Assembly: GCA_963921795.1 (NCBI GenBank)
Contig: OY997659.1
Location: 52,766,837-52,830,836, forward strand
Direction of reading: 5' to 3'
From: Nannobrachium achirus
Lineage: Eukaryota > Chordata > Actinopteri > Myctophiformes > Myctophidae
Length of the DNA: 64,000 nucleotides
The position numbers and the translations under genes were made by a program. The notes beneath the pieces were generated by a model. It saw only the letters and a program-made list of their open reading frames with translations, made no database searches and was not told the DNA's origin. Shown here piece after piece: positions 53,550 through 63,758 of this stretch. Position 1 is the stretch's first letter; each line of letters begins with the position of its first letter.

Positions 53550-54060
53550 TGGGGTTCAGCAGACAGCTCCTAGGACGGACAGAAGCTTGCGGCAGTTCAC
53601 TAATATCGATACAATGGATTCTTCAGTCATAATTATAGCGGCATAATTATTCAACAGTGCAAATTCAGAATACTCACAGGCCCGCTGTGATGATAGCGCG
53701 TTCGCACTGCCCTCTGGCCTCTGGTGGTTCCTCTGCACCGCCTGTAGTCCGTCGGGCCTAGAGGATGACAAGGCTTGGCGGCAGGTCACTTGTATTTCAA
53801 CAATTTACAATCGCAATTTCTCCACCTAAATGTTTTTCTTCACGGTGCATTTCCGTTACTCACCGACAACCAGAGTATATATAGCTCTGGTCCTGCGGTT
53901 GATTGGCTCATGCACTGGTGGCCCACGTCGGCTGGTGGTGCCTCTTTCACGCTCCGCCCTCTGTATTTTTGTCTCCGCTGTGGTGTTGTCATGGATAGTT
54001 GTTGAGTGGCCAGTTGGACAACGTCTCTTGTGCGTCATACGCAACGGCAAGCCATTCTGA
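53550..54060 (-). promoter_or_regulatory. possible minus-strand promoter, LTR-like or gene leader
   Basis: On the minus strand GCTATATATACTCTGG near 53876 could be a TATA box in a GC-rich context, with GGTGAGTAACGG just downstream resembling a splice donor. LTR ends and an associated reading frame were not found, so its nature is open. Confidence 0.3.
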
Positions 54061-54239
54061 TAGTCTGTTTGTGATCGTTGGGCTTGTGCGGCACAACAGA
54101 ATGATTAATGCACACAACACAAACATACTCAAAACATACAAAGTCTTAAAATCCAAAGTTTCAAAATCAAAATTAAACGTTAAACAATAAAAATCAAACA
54201 TAAGCATACAGTAAAATTCAAAGCATACTCCAAACAATC

Positions 54240-55833
54240 AAGCATATTCCCACGCGCGGTTTTCCCGAAGCGCCGCGAAACGTTCGGAATCTCCTTATGC
54301 GGAGCTGATTGTTGACATCAGGCTAGCTGTTCCGGAGGAAATCGGCGCAATCGCTGACTCATTGTGACATCACTTCATAAAAGGCTCTGACATCACGTAC
54401 GCCACATGAATCAACAAAAAATCTCTGTGAGTGTGTATGTATGTATGTAATCCGCGTAGCTCGAGAACCGTTCGTCCCACCGGCATGCGCGTTCTCCATA
54501 TATGGGCATAAAATGAATGCCCATATGTGGAGCTGATGTCTGACATCAGAGTTTTCCACAACCGGTACTGTGTGTGCAGAGATCTCCATATATGGGCATA
54601 AGTGGACAAAGGCAAACAGATGGTCAAAACGGGTCCTATGACAACAGGTATATTGGGGTTTGCATTAAAGGGTGGGGCATTCATGGGGTTTGCATTGAAG
54701 GGTGGGGCATTCATTCCCTATTTCAAATTCGGCACGGGCGTTGACCACCACAGCAGGTAGTGCAGTGCTCGGCCTCTACCCGACCCGATACACGATTTTC
54801 TGGAACCAGCACGAAAGGTTCGGATTCTGATGTCTGACATCAGGATTTTCCGGAACTGGCACTGTGTCTGCATAGATTTCCATATATGGGCATAAAATGG
54901 ATGCAGACAGACAGATACAGAAATCTCCATATATGGACATAAATGGACACAGGTAAACAGATGGTCAAAGATCTCCATATATGGGCATAAAGTGGACGCA
55001 GACAGACAGATACAGATATCTCCATATATGGGCATAAATGGACACAGGCAAACAGATGGTCAAAACGGGTCCTATGGCAACAGGTATAATGGGGTTTGCA
55101 TTAAAGGGGGAACCGGCACTGTGTCTGCAACACAGTCGGAGGCACAGACAGATACTCCATATATGGGCATAAATGGACACAGGCAAACAGATGGTCAAAA
55201 CGGGTCCTATGACAACAGGTATAATGGGGTTTACATTAAAGGGGGAACCAGCACTGTGTCTGCAACACAGACAAACAGATGGAGGAGGAGACAAACATAA
55301 GACAAGCAACAAAGAGTGTGACTGGGAGGACATCGATGATTCAGATTTAAATTACTTTACAGCTTTTGCTGAAGAGAACAAGGATCAGTAGTCGAGATCT
55401 GGGTTGGCTGAGGTGCAGATGGAGGAGTCAAACATAAGACAAGCTAAATCAACAGCACAAGAATGACAAAAAACAAGTTCTCCAAAAAAACTCAAGCTGA
55501 ATTCACTCTCCCGCTCCAAAAAAGAAAAAGAAAATAAAAGAGACAAAGACAAACATAAGACAAGCAACAAAGCGAGGGAATGATGCAGATTTAAGCAGGC
55601 TGCGTATTCTGCTTAAAGAGGAAACAAACAAAAAGCGACAGAGATCTCATATATGGGCATAAAATGGACGCAGATAAACAGATATCTCCATATATGGGCA
55701 TATATGGGCATACAATGGATGCAGAATCACAAAGATCTCCATATACGGGCATAAAAGGGACACAGGCAGACAGATACAGAGATCTCCATATATGGGCATA
55801 AAATGGACGCAGATAGACAGATATCTCCATATA
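54240..55833. repeat. complex CArG-containing tandem array, left part
   Basis: Units mix TCTCCATATATGGGCATAAA, TGGACACAGGCAAACAGATG, GGTCAAAACGGGTCCTATG and GACAACAGGTATAATGGGG with CGGCCTCTACCCGACCCG blocks. Unit borders vary from about 150 to 500 bases. Open frames here only read the repeat. Confidence 0.85.
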
Positions 55834-56676
55834 TAATAATAATAATAATAAAACTTTATTTGTATAGCACCTTTCATGACATGAAATGCAGCTCAAAGTG
55901 CTTTACAGAGCATAAAATGAAGCACACGTGCTTAACAGAGAAAAAGTAAAATAGAAATAAAAAATACATAAAAAAGAGATAAGTAAAATGATTACAATAA
56001 AGCAAGAAAAAATAAAAGCATAGAACATTGAAGAACAATTTCAGAGCCGTGCGGACGTCAATAGCAGCATAGGGATTAAAAAATTTAGCTAAAAGCAAGA
56101 GTAAAGAAATAGGTCTTGAGCTGTGCTTTAAAGCTATCCACCGAGGCTGCCTGTCTTAGGTGTAGTGGTAGTTTATTCCAAGCTGTCGGTCCATAGAAGC
56201 AGAAAGCTGCTTCACCATATTTTTTATATGTCATTGTTGGCACCTCAAGTAGGTCTGCACTAGAGGACCTGAGTGGGCGGGTTGGAACATATCTATGCAG
56301 GCAGTTATAGAGGTACGAAGGTGCCAGACCATTTAGAGCTTTATAAACAAGTAAAAGAATTTTAAAATCAATCCTAAAAACAACCGGGAGCCAGTGTAGC
56401 GACGCTAAAACTGGAGTAATATGTTCTCTTATCTTAGTTTTTGTTAAAACTCTGGCTGCTGCATTTTGAACAAGTTGTAATCTGTCAGTTGTTTTCTTTG
56501 GCAGACCAGAGAGAAGTGCGTTGCAGTAATCAAGCCGAGAGAAAACAAAAGCGTGGATCAGCGTTTTTGCATCGTTCAGCGACAGATAGGCTCTAATTCG
56601 CGCAATATTTCTAAGGTGAAAGAAGGCAATCTTCGTGACATGATTAATGTGTGTATTAAAATTTAATTCAGCATAT
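55834..56676 (-). mobile_element. 5'-truncated LINE (L2-like) inserted in the array
   Basis: An AAT-repeat at 55834 marks its 3' end on the minus strand, followed by ACTTTATTTGTATAGCACC. CArG array sequence borders both sides, so the LINE jumped into an existing array. Confidence 0.87.
56085..56676 (-). pseudogene. LINE reverse transcriptase C-terminal fragment
   Basis: An open minus-strand frame holds HLRNIARIRAYLSLNDAKT, FSRLDYCNALLSGLP, RLQLVQNAAARVLT and LASLHWLPV, followed by the usual FxPTAWNKLPLHLR end. The catalytic domain is missing, but the frame is uninterrupted, so the insertion is rather young. Confidence 0.88.
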
Positions 56677-58340
56677 GGGCATATATGGGCATAAAATGGA
56701 CCCAGAACTATATCTGCAGTGATCTCCATATATGGACATAAAATGGACGCCGACAGACAGACAGATACAGATATCTCCATATATGGGCATAAATGGACAC
56801 AGGCAAACAGATGGTCAAAACGGGTCCTATGACAACAGCAGTATAATGAGGTTTGCATTAAAGGGCGGGGCATTAATTCCCTATTTACATCGTTCCCGAG
56901 TTGGCCAGGTCGCCGACTAGAGTCTAGTTTTATATAAAAGGAGACGTAAACTTTTATTTAATGTAGTCATGTAGACAGAGAGCGGAATTGGCGGCGGGGG
57001 GTGGGGTGCGGGCGGGGGTCCATGGGGGTTTTCCGACGGGTCGGACTGGCGAGTGTCGAAAAGGGGCCGTGTCGAAGTGGCGGTGTGTCGAAGTGGGGGG
57101 GTTTCGAAAAGGTGGGTTGTCGGAATGGAGGTTTGTCCCCGTCTGCAACATAGTAGAGATCTCCATATATGGGCATAAAATAGATGCAGACAGACCGATA
57201 CAGATATCTCCATATATGGGCAATTGGGCATAAATGGACACAGGCAAACAGATGGTCAAAACGGGTCCTATGACAACAGGTATAATGGGGTTTGCATTAA
57301 AGGGTGGGGCATTAATTCCTAATTTACATCGTTCCCGAGTAGGCCGGTCCCCGACTAGACGCTCAGCAGCCCGTCAGGCAGATACAGAAATCTCCATATA
57401 TGGGCATAAAATGGACGCAGACAGACAGATATCTCCAAATATGGGCATAAATGGACACAGGTAAACAGATGGTCAAAACGGGTCCTATGACAACAGGTCT
57501 AATGGGACCGTTCGTCCCACCGGCCTCAAATTCAGCACACGCGTTCCCCGCCGCAGCGGGGAGTGCAGTGCCCGGCCTCGACCCGACCCGACACGCGTTT
57601 TTCCGGAAACGGCGCGAAATGTTCGGAATCTCCGTATGCGGAACTGATGTCTGACATTAGGGTTTTCTGAATCTGGGACTGTGTCTGCAACATAGTAGAG
57701 ATCTCCATATATGGGCATAACATGGATGCAGACAGATATCTCAATATATGGGCAATTGGGCAGGCAAACACAGGCAAACAGATGGTCAAAACGGGTCCTA
57801 TGACAACAGGTATAATGGGGTTTGCATTAAAGAGGCATTCATTCCCAATTTACATTGTTCCCGAGTAGGCCGGTCCCCGACTAGACGCTCGGCTGCCCGT
57901 CAGGCAGATACAGAAATCTCCATATATGGGCTTAAAATGGACGCAGACAGACAGAAATCTCCATATGGGCATAAATGGACACAGGCAAACATGTCAAAAC
58001 GGGTCCTATGACAACAGATATAATGGGGTTTGCATTAAAGGGTGGGCCGGTCCCGACTAGCCGCCACCTGTCAGGCAGATACAGAGATCTCCAGATATGG
58101 GCATAAAATGGACAGACAGACAGATCTCTCCATCTATGTGACCAGTGCTGGTGAAAACGTTTTTTTTTTGGGGGGGGGGCATAAAATAGACGCAGACAGA
58201 CCGATACAGATATCTCCATATATGGGCAATTGGGCATAAATGGACACAGGCAAACGGATGGTTAAAACAGGTCCTATGACAGCAGGTATAATAGGGTTTG
58301 AATTAAAGGGCGGGGCATTCATTCCCTATTTACATCCTTC
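56677..58340. repeat. complex CArG-containing tandem array, right part
   Basis: Further units with CAGATATCTCCATATATGGG, CATAAATGGACACAGGCAAA, GGTATAATGGGGTTTGCATT and TCCCGAGTAGGCCGGTCCCC. A block at 57500-57670 (CCGACACGCGTTTTTCCGG) matches 54730-54850 and 54250-54310. Confidence 0.85.
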
Positions 58341-58369
58341 CCGAGTAGGCCAGAGATATGCTGCTGTAA

Positions 58370-58600
58370 CTCATTGTTGCCATGGTTACCTATATTGAAT
58401 GTTGATACTCCAATACCGGTATCCAAGTCTGACATCACAAACCCCATATTTGGGCATGGTTGATCTATACATAGAGATATAAATGCAGCTCATGATAGGT
58501 AAAACTCCATATATGTCTGACTCATCGTGACATCACGAAAATCCAACTAAGCACTCCTGTCCTGGCCTATATAAAGGTTGGACCATCCTCCGGAGCCACT
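58370..58600 (+). promoter_or_regulatory. promoter module of the TOP1-like gene
   Basis: In order: TTGCCATGGTTACC (58377), TATTGAATGTTGA, AAGTCTGACATCACAAACCC, CATATTTGGGCATG (CCATATTTGG is a CArG box), ACTCCATATATG, TGACTCATCGTGACATCACG and TATATAAAGG. The order matches 50700-50905 and the complement of 42340-42720. A TATA box at 58568-58575 predicts a start near 58600. Confidence 0.78.
58568..58575 (+). promoter_or_regulatory. TATA box of the TOP1-like gene
   Basis: TATATAAA, 84 bases before the ATG. The short leader (about 50 bases) has no other ATG. Confidence 0.75.
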
Positions 58601-58651
58601 CTAACCAGCAGGCAGCGAGACCAAAGCAGAGAAGGAAGACACTACGACATC

Positions 58652-61600
58652 ATGTTCACTAACTCTGATGTTTCTGACCACCTCGACCTGCAGGAGTCGT
58701 TGCCAGGTGAGCAAAGGCGAGCAAAGGCGAGCAAAGAGGACGACACAGAGGGGGGTAATCTTAAGGAGGAATGCAAGCGTGAGAGCAAGGAGGAGAGGGA
58801 GATACATACTGTAAAGAAGGAGAAACCCAAACACAAGAAGGAGAGAGACGGAGAGAGGCGTAAGGACAAAGTCAAGCATAAGAGGACGAACGAGAGAGAT
58901 GGAGAGAGGCGTAAGGATGCAGACAAGCATGAGATCACGGAGGACAGCGAGATTCACGCCGTAAAGAAGGACAACAACAGCACAGGCATGACAGACAGAG
59001 ACAAACACCCTCAGGAGGGCAAGAAGGCAAAGGATGAAGACAGGCGCACGGACAAGCGCAAGCATGAGGGCAAGCAGGACGACAAGATTTATACTGCCAG
59101 GAAGAAGAAACGTAAGAACGAGAGGCTGGAGGAGGACAGAGACGTGTATAAGGAGAAACACAAGAAAGAGGACAGAGACAGGAGTAAGAAGAGGCAACAT
59201 AAGCACAAGAAGGAGAGAAAAGAAAAGGGGGACAGAGACAGGTCTAAGGAGAAAGACAAGCACCTTCACCAGAGCAAGGAGGACAGGGACAAGACAACGC
59301 ATGGCAGCATGGACATGGACAAGGACAAGCACAAAGAGAGGAAGAGGGATGACAAGGCCAAGGAGAAAGGGGATGTCTTTGCCAGTCCTCCGCGTGTGAA
59401 GTATGAGCCTGATAATGAACCTTGCCACCTTAGGGCCAGGAAAAGGAAGCAAGACGACTGTGACAATGCCGTCAAGCCCTTGAAGGCAAAAAAACTAGAA
59501 CAAGAAGACTTTGTTGAGAAGAAAGCGACCAGGGAGATAAAAGTGGGAGACTTTGATGGAAAGAAAGTGACAGATGGCATCAAGTGGACGTTTCTGGAAC
59601 ACAAAGGGCCTGTGTTCACACCAGAATATGAACCTCTTCAGGAGAGAGACGGAGAGAGGCGTAAGGACACAGTCAAGCATAAGAGGAAGAAGGAGAGAGA
59701 CGGAGAGAGGCGTAAGGATGCAGCCAAGCATGAGATCACGGAGGACAGCGAGATTCAAACTGTAAAGAAGGACAAGCACAAGAGTGACGGCAAGAAGAAG
59801 GAACACAGAGACAGGAATATGGACAAACACAATCGCGAGGAGGACAGTGACATGTATGCTGTGAGGAAGGAGTTAGACAAACACGCTCGCGGGGAGGACA
59901 GCGACATGTATGCTGTGAGGAAGGAGTTAGACAAACACGCTCGCGGGGAGGACAGCGACATGTATGCTGTGAGGAAGGAGTTAGACAAACACGCTCGCGG
60001 GGAGTACAGCGACATGTATGCTGTGAGGAAGGAGTTAGACAAACACGCTCGCGGGGAGTACAGTGACATGTATGCTGTGAGGAAGGAGTTAGACAAACAC
60101 GCTCGCGGGGAGGACAGCGACATGTATGCTGTGAGGAAGGAGTTAGACAAACACACTCGCGGGGAGGACAGCGACATGTATGCTGTGAGGAAGGAGTTAG
60201 ACAAACACACTCGCGGGGAGTACAGCGACATGTATGCTGTGAGGAAGGAGTTAGACAAACACGCTCGCGGGGAGTACAGTGACATGTATGCTGTGAGGAA
60301 GGAGTTAGACAAACACGCTCGTGGGGAGGACAGCGACATGTATGCTGTGAGGAAGGAGTTAGACAAACACACTCGCGGGGAGGACAGCGACATGTATGCT
60401 GTGAGGAAGGAGAAAGACAAACACGCTCACGGGGACAAGGAGAAGCGTCGGGGCGAGGAGGACGGCGACATGTATGCTGTGAGGAAGGAGAAAGACAAAC
60501 ACGCTCACGGGGACAAGGAGAAGCGTGGGGGCGAGGAGGACGGCGACATGTATGCTGTGAGGAAGGAGAAAGACAAACACGCTCACGGGGACAAGGAGAA
60601 GCGTGGGGGCGAGGAGGACGGCGATACACACGCCGTAAAGGAGGACAACAACAGCACAGGCATGACAGACAGAGACAAACACCCTCAGGAGGGCAAGAAG
60701 GCGGAGGATGAAGACAGGCGCACGGACAAGCGCAAGCATGAGGACAAGCAGGACAACAAGATTTATACTGCCAGGAAGAAGAAACGTAAGAACGAGAGGC
60801 TGGAGGAGGACAGAGACGTGTATGTGGACAATGCCGTCAAGCCCTTGAAGGCAAAAGAACTAGAACGAGAAGACTTTGTTGAGAAGAAAGCGACCAGGGA
60901 GATAAAAGTGGGAGAAAGTGGGAAAGTCACCAAGTGGACGTTTCTGGAACACAAAGGGCCCGTGTTCACACCAGAGTATGAACCTCTTCCAGACAAGGTC
61001 ATGTTTTCCTATGATGGGGAGCATATGAAGCTCAGCCCGGCAGCTGAGGAAGTGGCCACCTTCTACGCAAGAATGCTGGACAAAGTCTGGGCCACGAAGG
61101 ACATCTTCAAGGAGAACTTCTTCAAAGACTGGCAGAAGGAAATGACGGCGGAGGAAAGGGATAAAATCAAAGACCTGGCAAAGTGTGACTTCAGAGGAAT
61201 GAGCAACCACTTCAAGGCTAAAGCGAAGGCCAGGAAGAAAGAGTCGTGGAAAGAGAAGCAGAAGAAGAAGGACGAAGACGAGCGCCTCCAGCAGGAGTAT
61301 GGCTTCTGTACCATCGACAAACAGAAGGAGTGCATCTATAACTGTCGCACTGAGCCGCCTGGTCTTTTCAAGGGCCTGAGAAATCACCCCAAGATGGGCA
61401 TGCTGAAGCACAGGATCAAGCCCGAGGACTGCACCATTAACTGCAGCGCAGACTCCAAGTTCCCCAAGCCTCCCCCAGGCACACACTGGAAGGAAGTTTG
61501 CCACAACAACAAAGCGAACTGGCTCGTGTCATGGGTAGATAACATCAACGGCTCCATTAAGTACATCTTTCCAATCAACAGCTCCAAGGAGGAGAAGGAC

Positions 61601-62059
61601 CGTCAACCAATCATTAAGGCCAAGGGGGAGGAGGACTGTCAACCAATCATTAAGGCCAAGGGGGAGGAGGACTGTCAACCAATCATTAAGGCCAAGGGGG
61701 AGGAGGACTGTCAACCAATCATTAAGGACGCTGATACACGAAAGGAGAAGAAACAGAGGCACAAACATGACAGCAAAGACACGTCTACAAAGGAGAGACA
61801 CAAGAAGCACGAGAGCAAGGACAAACACAAGAAGCACGAGAGCAAGGACAAACACAGGAAGCACAAGGACAAGCAGAGGCACAAGAAGGAGAAACACAGG
61901 CAGCACAAGAAGGACAAGAGCAAGAGGAGGGACAGGGAGAGGAGGCACAGATCGCCCCACGCTCACAGCGACAGCCAGGACGGTGGGATAACTCTGCACA
62001 CGCTGGGGATAACTCTGCACCCGCTGTCTGACCCAGGGCCATGTTTTACACTGAACTGA
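58652..62059 (+). CDS. intronless topoisomerase-I-like protein without catalytic domain
   Basis: One open frame of 1135 residues. Residues 1-310 are Lys/Glu/Asp-rich like the TOP1 N-terminus and include FASPPRVKYEPDNE (about 243), resembling its SPPxxKxEP motif. WTFLEHKGPVFTPEYEPL occurs at about 312-329 and again at 762. Ten 18-residue repeats (DMYAVRKELDKHARGEDS, 400-579) and three 26-residue ones (580-657) lie between. Residues about 761-973 match the eukaryotic TOP1 N-terminal core (AEEVATFYARMLDKVW, FFKDWQKEM, EYGFC, NHPKMGMLKHRI, WLVSWVDNINGSIKYI). The family's catalytic Arg, Lys, His and Tyr regions are absent, and four QPIIKAKGEEDC repeats and a basic tail follow. It probably binds DNA or chromatin in the nucleus but cannot cut it. 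It looks like a retrogene. ATG context has A at -3. Confidence 0.88.
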   Translation: MFTNSDVSDHLDLQESLPGEQRRAKASKEDDTEGGNLKEECKRESKEEREIHTVKKEKPKHKKERDGERRKDKVKHKRTNERDGERRKDADKHEITEDSEIHAVKKDNNSTGMTDRDKHPQEGKKAKDEDRRTDKRKHEGKQDDKIYTARKKKRKNERLEEDRDVYKEKHKKEDRDRSKKRQHKHKKERKEKGDRDRSKEKDKHLHQSKEDRDKTTHGSMDMDKDKHKERKRDDKAKEKGDVFASPPRVKYEPDNEPCHLRARKRKQDDCDNAVKPLKAKKLEQEDFVEKKATREIKVGDFDGKKVTDGIKWTFLEHKGPVFTPEYEPLQERDGERRKDTVKHKRKKERDGERRKDAAKHEITEDSEIQTVKKDKHKSDGKKKEHRDRNMDKHNREEDSDMYAVRKELDKHARGEDSDMYAVRKELDKHARGEDSDMYAVRKELDKHARGEYSDMYAVRKELDKHARGEYSDMYAVRKELDKHARGEDSDMYAVRKELDKHTRGEDSDMYAVRKELDKHTRGEYSDMYAVRKELDKHARGEYSDMYAVRKELDKHARGEDSDMYAVRKELDKHTRGEDSDMYAVRKEKDKHAHGDKEKRRGEEDGDMYAVRKEKDKHAHGDKEKRGGEEDGDMYAVRKEKDKHAHGDKEKRGGEEDGDTHAVKEDNNSTGMTDRDKHPQEGKKAEDEDRRTDKRKHEDKQDNKIYTARKKKRKNERLEEDRDVYVDNAVKPLKAKELEREDFVEKKATREIKVGESGKVTKWTFLEHKGPVFTPEYEPLPDKVMFSYDGEHMKLSPAAEEVATFYARMLDKVWATKDIFKENFFKDWQKEMTAEERDKIKDLAKCDFRGMSNHFKAKAKARKKESWKEKQKKKDEDERLQQEYGFCTIDKQKECIYNCRTEPPGLFKGLRNHPKMGMLKHRIKPEDCTINCSADSKFPKPPPGTHWKEVCHNNKANWLVSWVDNINGSIKYIFPINSSKEEKDRQPIIKAKGEEDCQPIIKAKGEEDCQPIIKAKGEEDCQPIIKDADTRKEKKQRHKHDSKDTSTKERHKKHESKDKHKKHESKDKHRKHKDKQRHKKEKHRQHKKDKSKRRDRERRHRSPHAHSDSQDGGITLHTLGITLHPLSDPGPCFTLN
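59849..60622 (+). repeat. in-frame coding minisatellite (54 bp x10, 78 bp x3)
   Basis: GACATGTATGCTGTGAGGAA starts each unit. Ten 54-base units are followed by three 78-base units, so both lengths are multiples of three and the frame holds. Variation is restricted to few codons (GAC/TAC, GCT/ACT). Confidence 0.96.
61603..61728 (+). repeat. in-frame 36-bp coding repeat, 4 copies
   Basis: TGTCAACCAATCATTAAGGC then CAAGGGGGAGGAGGAC encodes QPIIKAKGEEDC. The first copy is slightly different (CGTCAACC). Confidence 0.93.
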
Positions 62060-62245
62060 CAGATTTTCGATCAACCATGGGAACTCCATTTTCTGTTTTG
62101 CAATTCAAAAAGGGATGAACCTCAAAAAAGAACAGCCCATACAAGGAGATATGCAGGTGTGTCAGGAAGTGAGCACCGCTCAGTCACTTGGCACATCTTC
62201 AACCATTTCCAGATGGAGTTCCCTATCCTGAGCAACCTCCAGGAG

Positions 62246-62485
62246 CAGGGGCGTCACGCCAAATTCTGGGCCCTGAGTACAAGGATTCACTGCGGGCCCC
62301 CCTGAATGTTCTTCATAGGGCCAGGGGGTTAACCCATTTTGACTGGGAGCGCATTATTACGCATTCTTTTGTGTGTTAACTATTGAAAAATCTTTAAAAA
62401 TAAAAAATAAATGTGCACACATTCTCACGACTTTTCAAAAATTGCAGATCTACAAGCTCACTGCGCGGCACTCGGTGATGTCACT
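62246..62485 (+). mobile_element. hAT-like MITE, CAGGGGCGTCAC family, truncated
   Basis: CAGGGGCGTCACGCCAAATT and the TGCGGGCCCCCCTGAATG block match 8807. One core arm (TTGCAGATCTACAAGCTCAC) remains at 62441. AATAAA motifs at 62401-62412 could supply a polyadenylation signal to the TOP1-like gene upstream. Confidence 0.7.
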
Positions 62486-62600
62486 CATTGTGACATCACT
62501 TAAAAGACTCTGACATCACGTACACCACATGAGTCAACAAAAAAATGCCATGGTTACGTATTGAATGTCATCAGTATGACGTGTTCTGATGTCACAGATC
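62478..62600. repeat. fragment of promoter-module sequence
   Basis: CATTGTGACATCACTTAAAA, CTCTGACATCACGTACACC, TGCCATGGTTACGTATTGAA resemble 54355-54415 and the 58.37-kb module but in a different order. Confidence 0.65.
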
Positions 62601-62649
62601 TAGCTGCTGACATCTGCGTATTCTGCTTAAAGAAGAAACAAACAAAAAG

Positions 62650-62870
62650 TGACAGAACATATATGGGCATAAAAGGACACATACAGACAGATACAGAGAT
62701 CTCCATATATGGGCATGAAAGGGAAACAGACAGACATATACAGAGATCTCCATATATGGGCATAAAATGGACGCAGACCGACAGATACAAATATCTCCAT
62801 ATATGGGCATATGGACACAGGCAAACATAATGGTCAAAACGGGTCTCATGACAACAGGTAACATTGGTAC
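62650..62870. repeat. CArG-repeat array, outlying block
   Basis: GAGATCTCCATATATGGGCA occurs repeatedly with GACAGACAGATAC spacers, ending in GGTCAAAACGGGTC as in the 54-58 kb array. Confidence 0.87.
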
Positions 62871-63109
62871 ATCATAGTTGACTCGTCGTTGATGTCAATA
62901 CAGGTAAAAGAAAAAGGAAAGGTCTACTGGTAAGAAGGAAAGTTGTCAGAAATAGTGTCATATCCTGGAATAAATTCCTTACCAAAAAAATGTCTTCACC
63001 AATATGTTTGTAAAGGTGTCTAGTAACACATCCCACAAAGACTGAAATTCAGTTTCCCTAAAATAATCAGTTACAGCTGATGGAAGTTGGAGTCCCATTG
63101 AATTAACTA

Positions 63110-63757
63110 TGTTGCCATACCTTAGCTTTTTCTGAACTGACGCCACTGGCGAGCATAATGACCTGCTAGGCCTGTCTAGTATTACATAATAGCCTCATCC
63201 AATTATTAGTGATCATCACAATTTATGTAAAAATAATTTCCATGTTGTTCCACATTTTCAAAAATAGTGGAATTGGCGGAAGGTCACGATGCTTGAAGTG
63301 CTGCTATTTCCACTATTTGTTAACAAACTGTGAATATAAAAGCATTAGGCTACATCTGGTATATTTTAGCCATAGGGCATATTTTATTTTGATGATTGGG
63401 ATCAGATATTGTCAGTAATTTCTTTGTATATTTATTTTGTTAATTAAAGAAAACACATGACCAGCACAGTCCAGCACTTTGCATTACTGGCAGTTACTGT
63501 ATATTGTTATTCTTGCATTGATTATTAGATGAGAGAAGAATATCCTACCTTCTTTAGATATACCTTCATCCATGTTCCTAACATCAAGAAAATGCCAGTA
63601 ACTGAATAATGTAAGAGTTTATTCATAAGTTGTGCAGACTATGTAACCACCTCCTAGGGGAGAACAGGGTAAGATGAACCACTTTTTGTTTAAGTTGCCC
63701 TGGAAGCAAGAAAAATCAAAACATCTAGACATATTTCAGGATGTCTGATATCATTTG
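63110..63757. repeat. inverted copy of the 46347-46970 block
   Basis: From TTGCCATACCTTAGC to GATATCATTTGAG it is the reverse complement of 46970-46347, including the hairpin at 63259-63316 and GGGGAGAACAGGGTAAGATG at 63657. Identity looks high throughout. Confidence 0.9.
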
Positions 63758-63758
63758 A

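Noticed and set aside
59736..60739. Antisense frames of up to 297 codons over the TOP1-like gene
   Set aside because: They arise from the in-frame coding repeat read backwards, giving Cys/Pro- or Leu/Ser-rich nonsense.
58652..62059. Active type IB topoisomerase
   Set aside because: Similarity stops before the regions holding the catalytic residues, and no downstream exon with them is visible.
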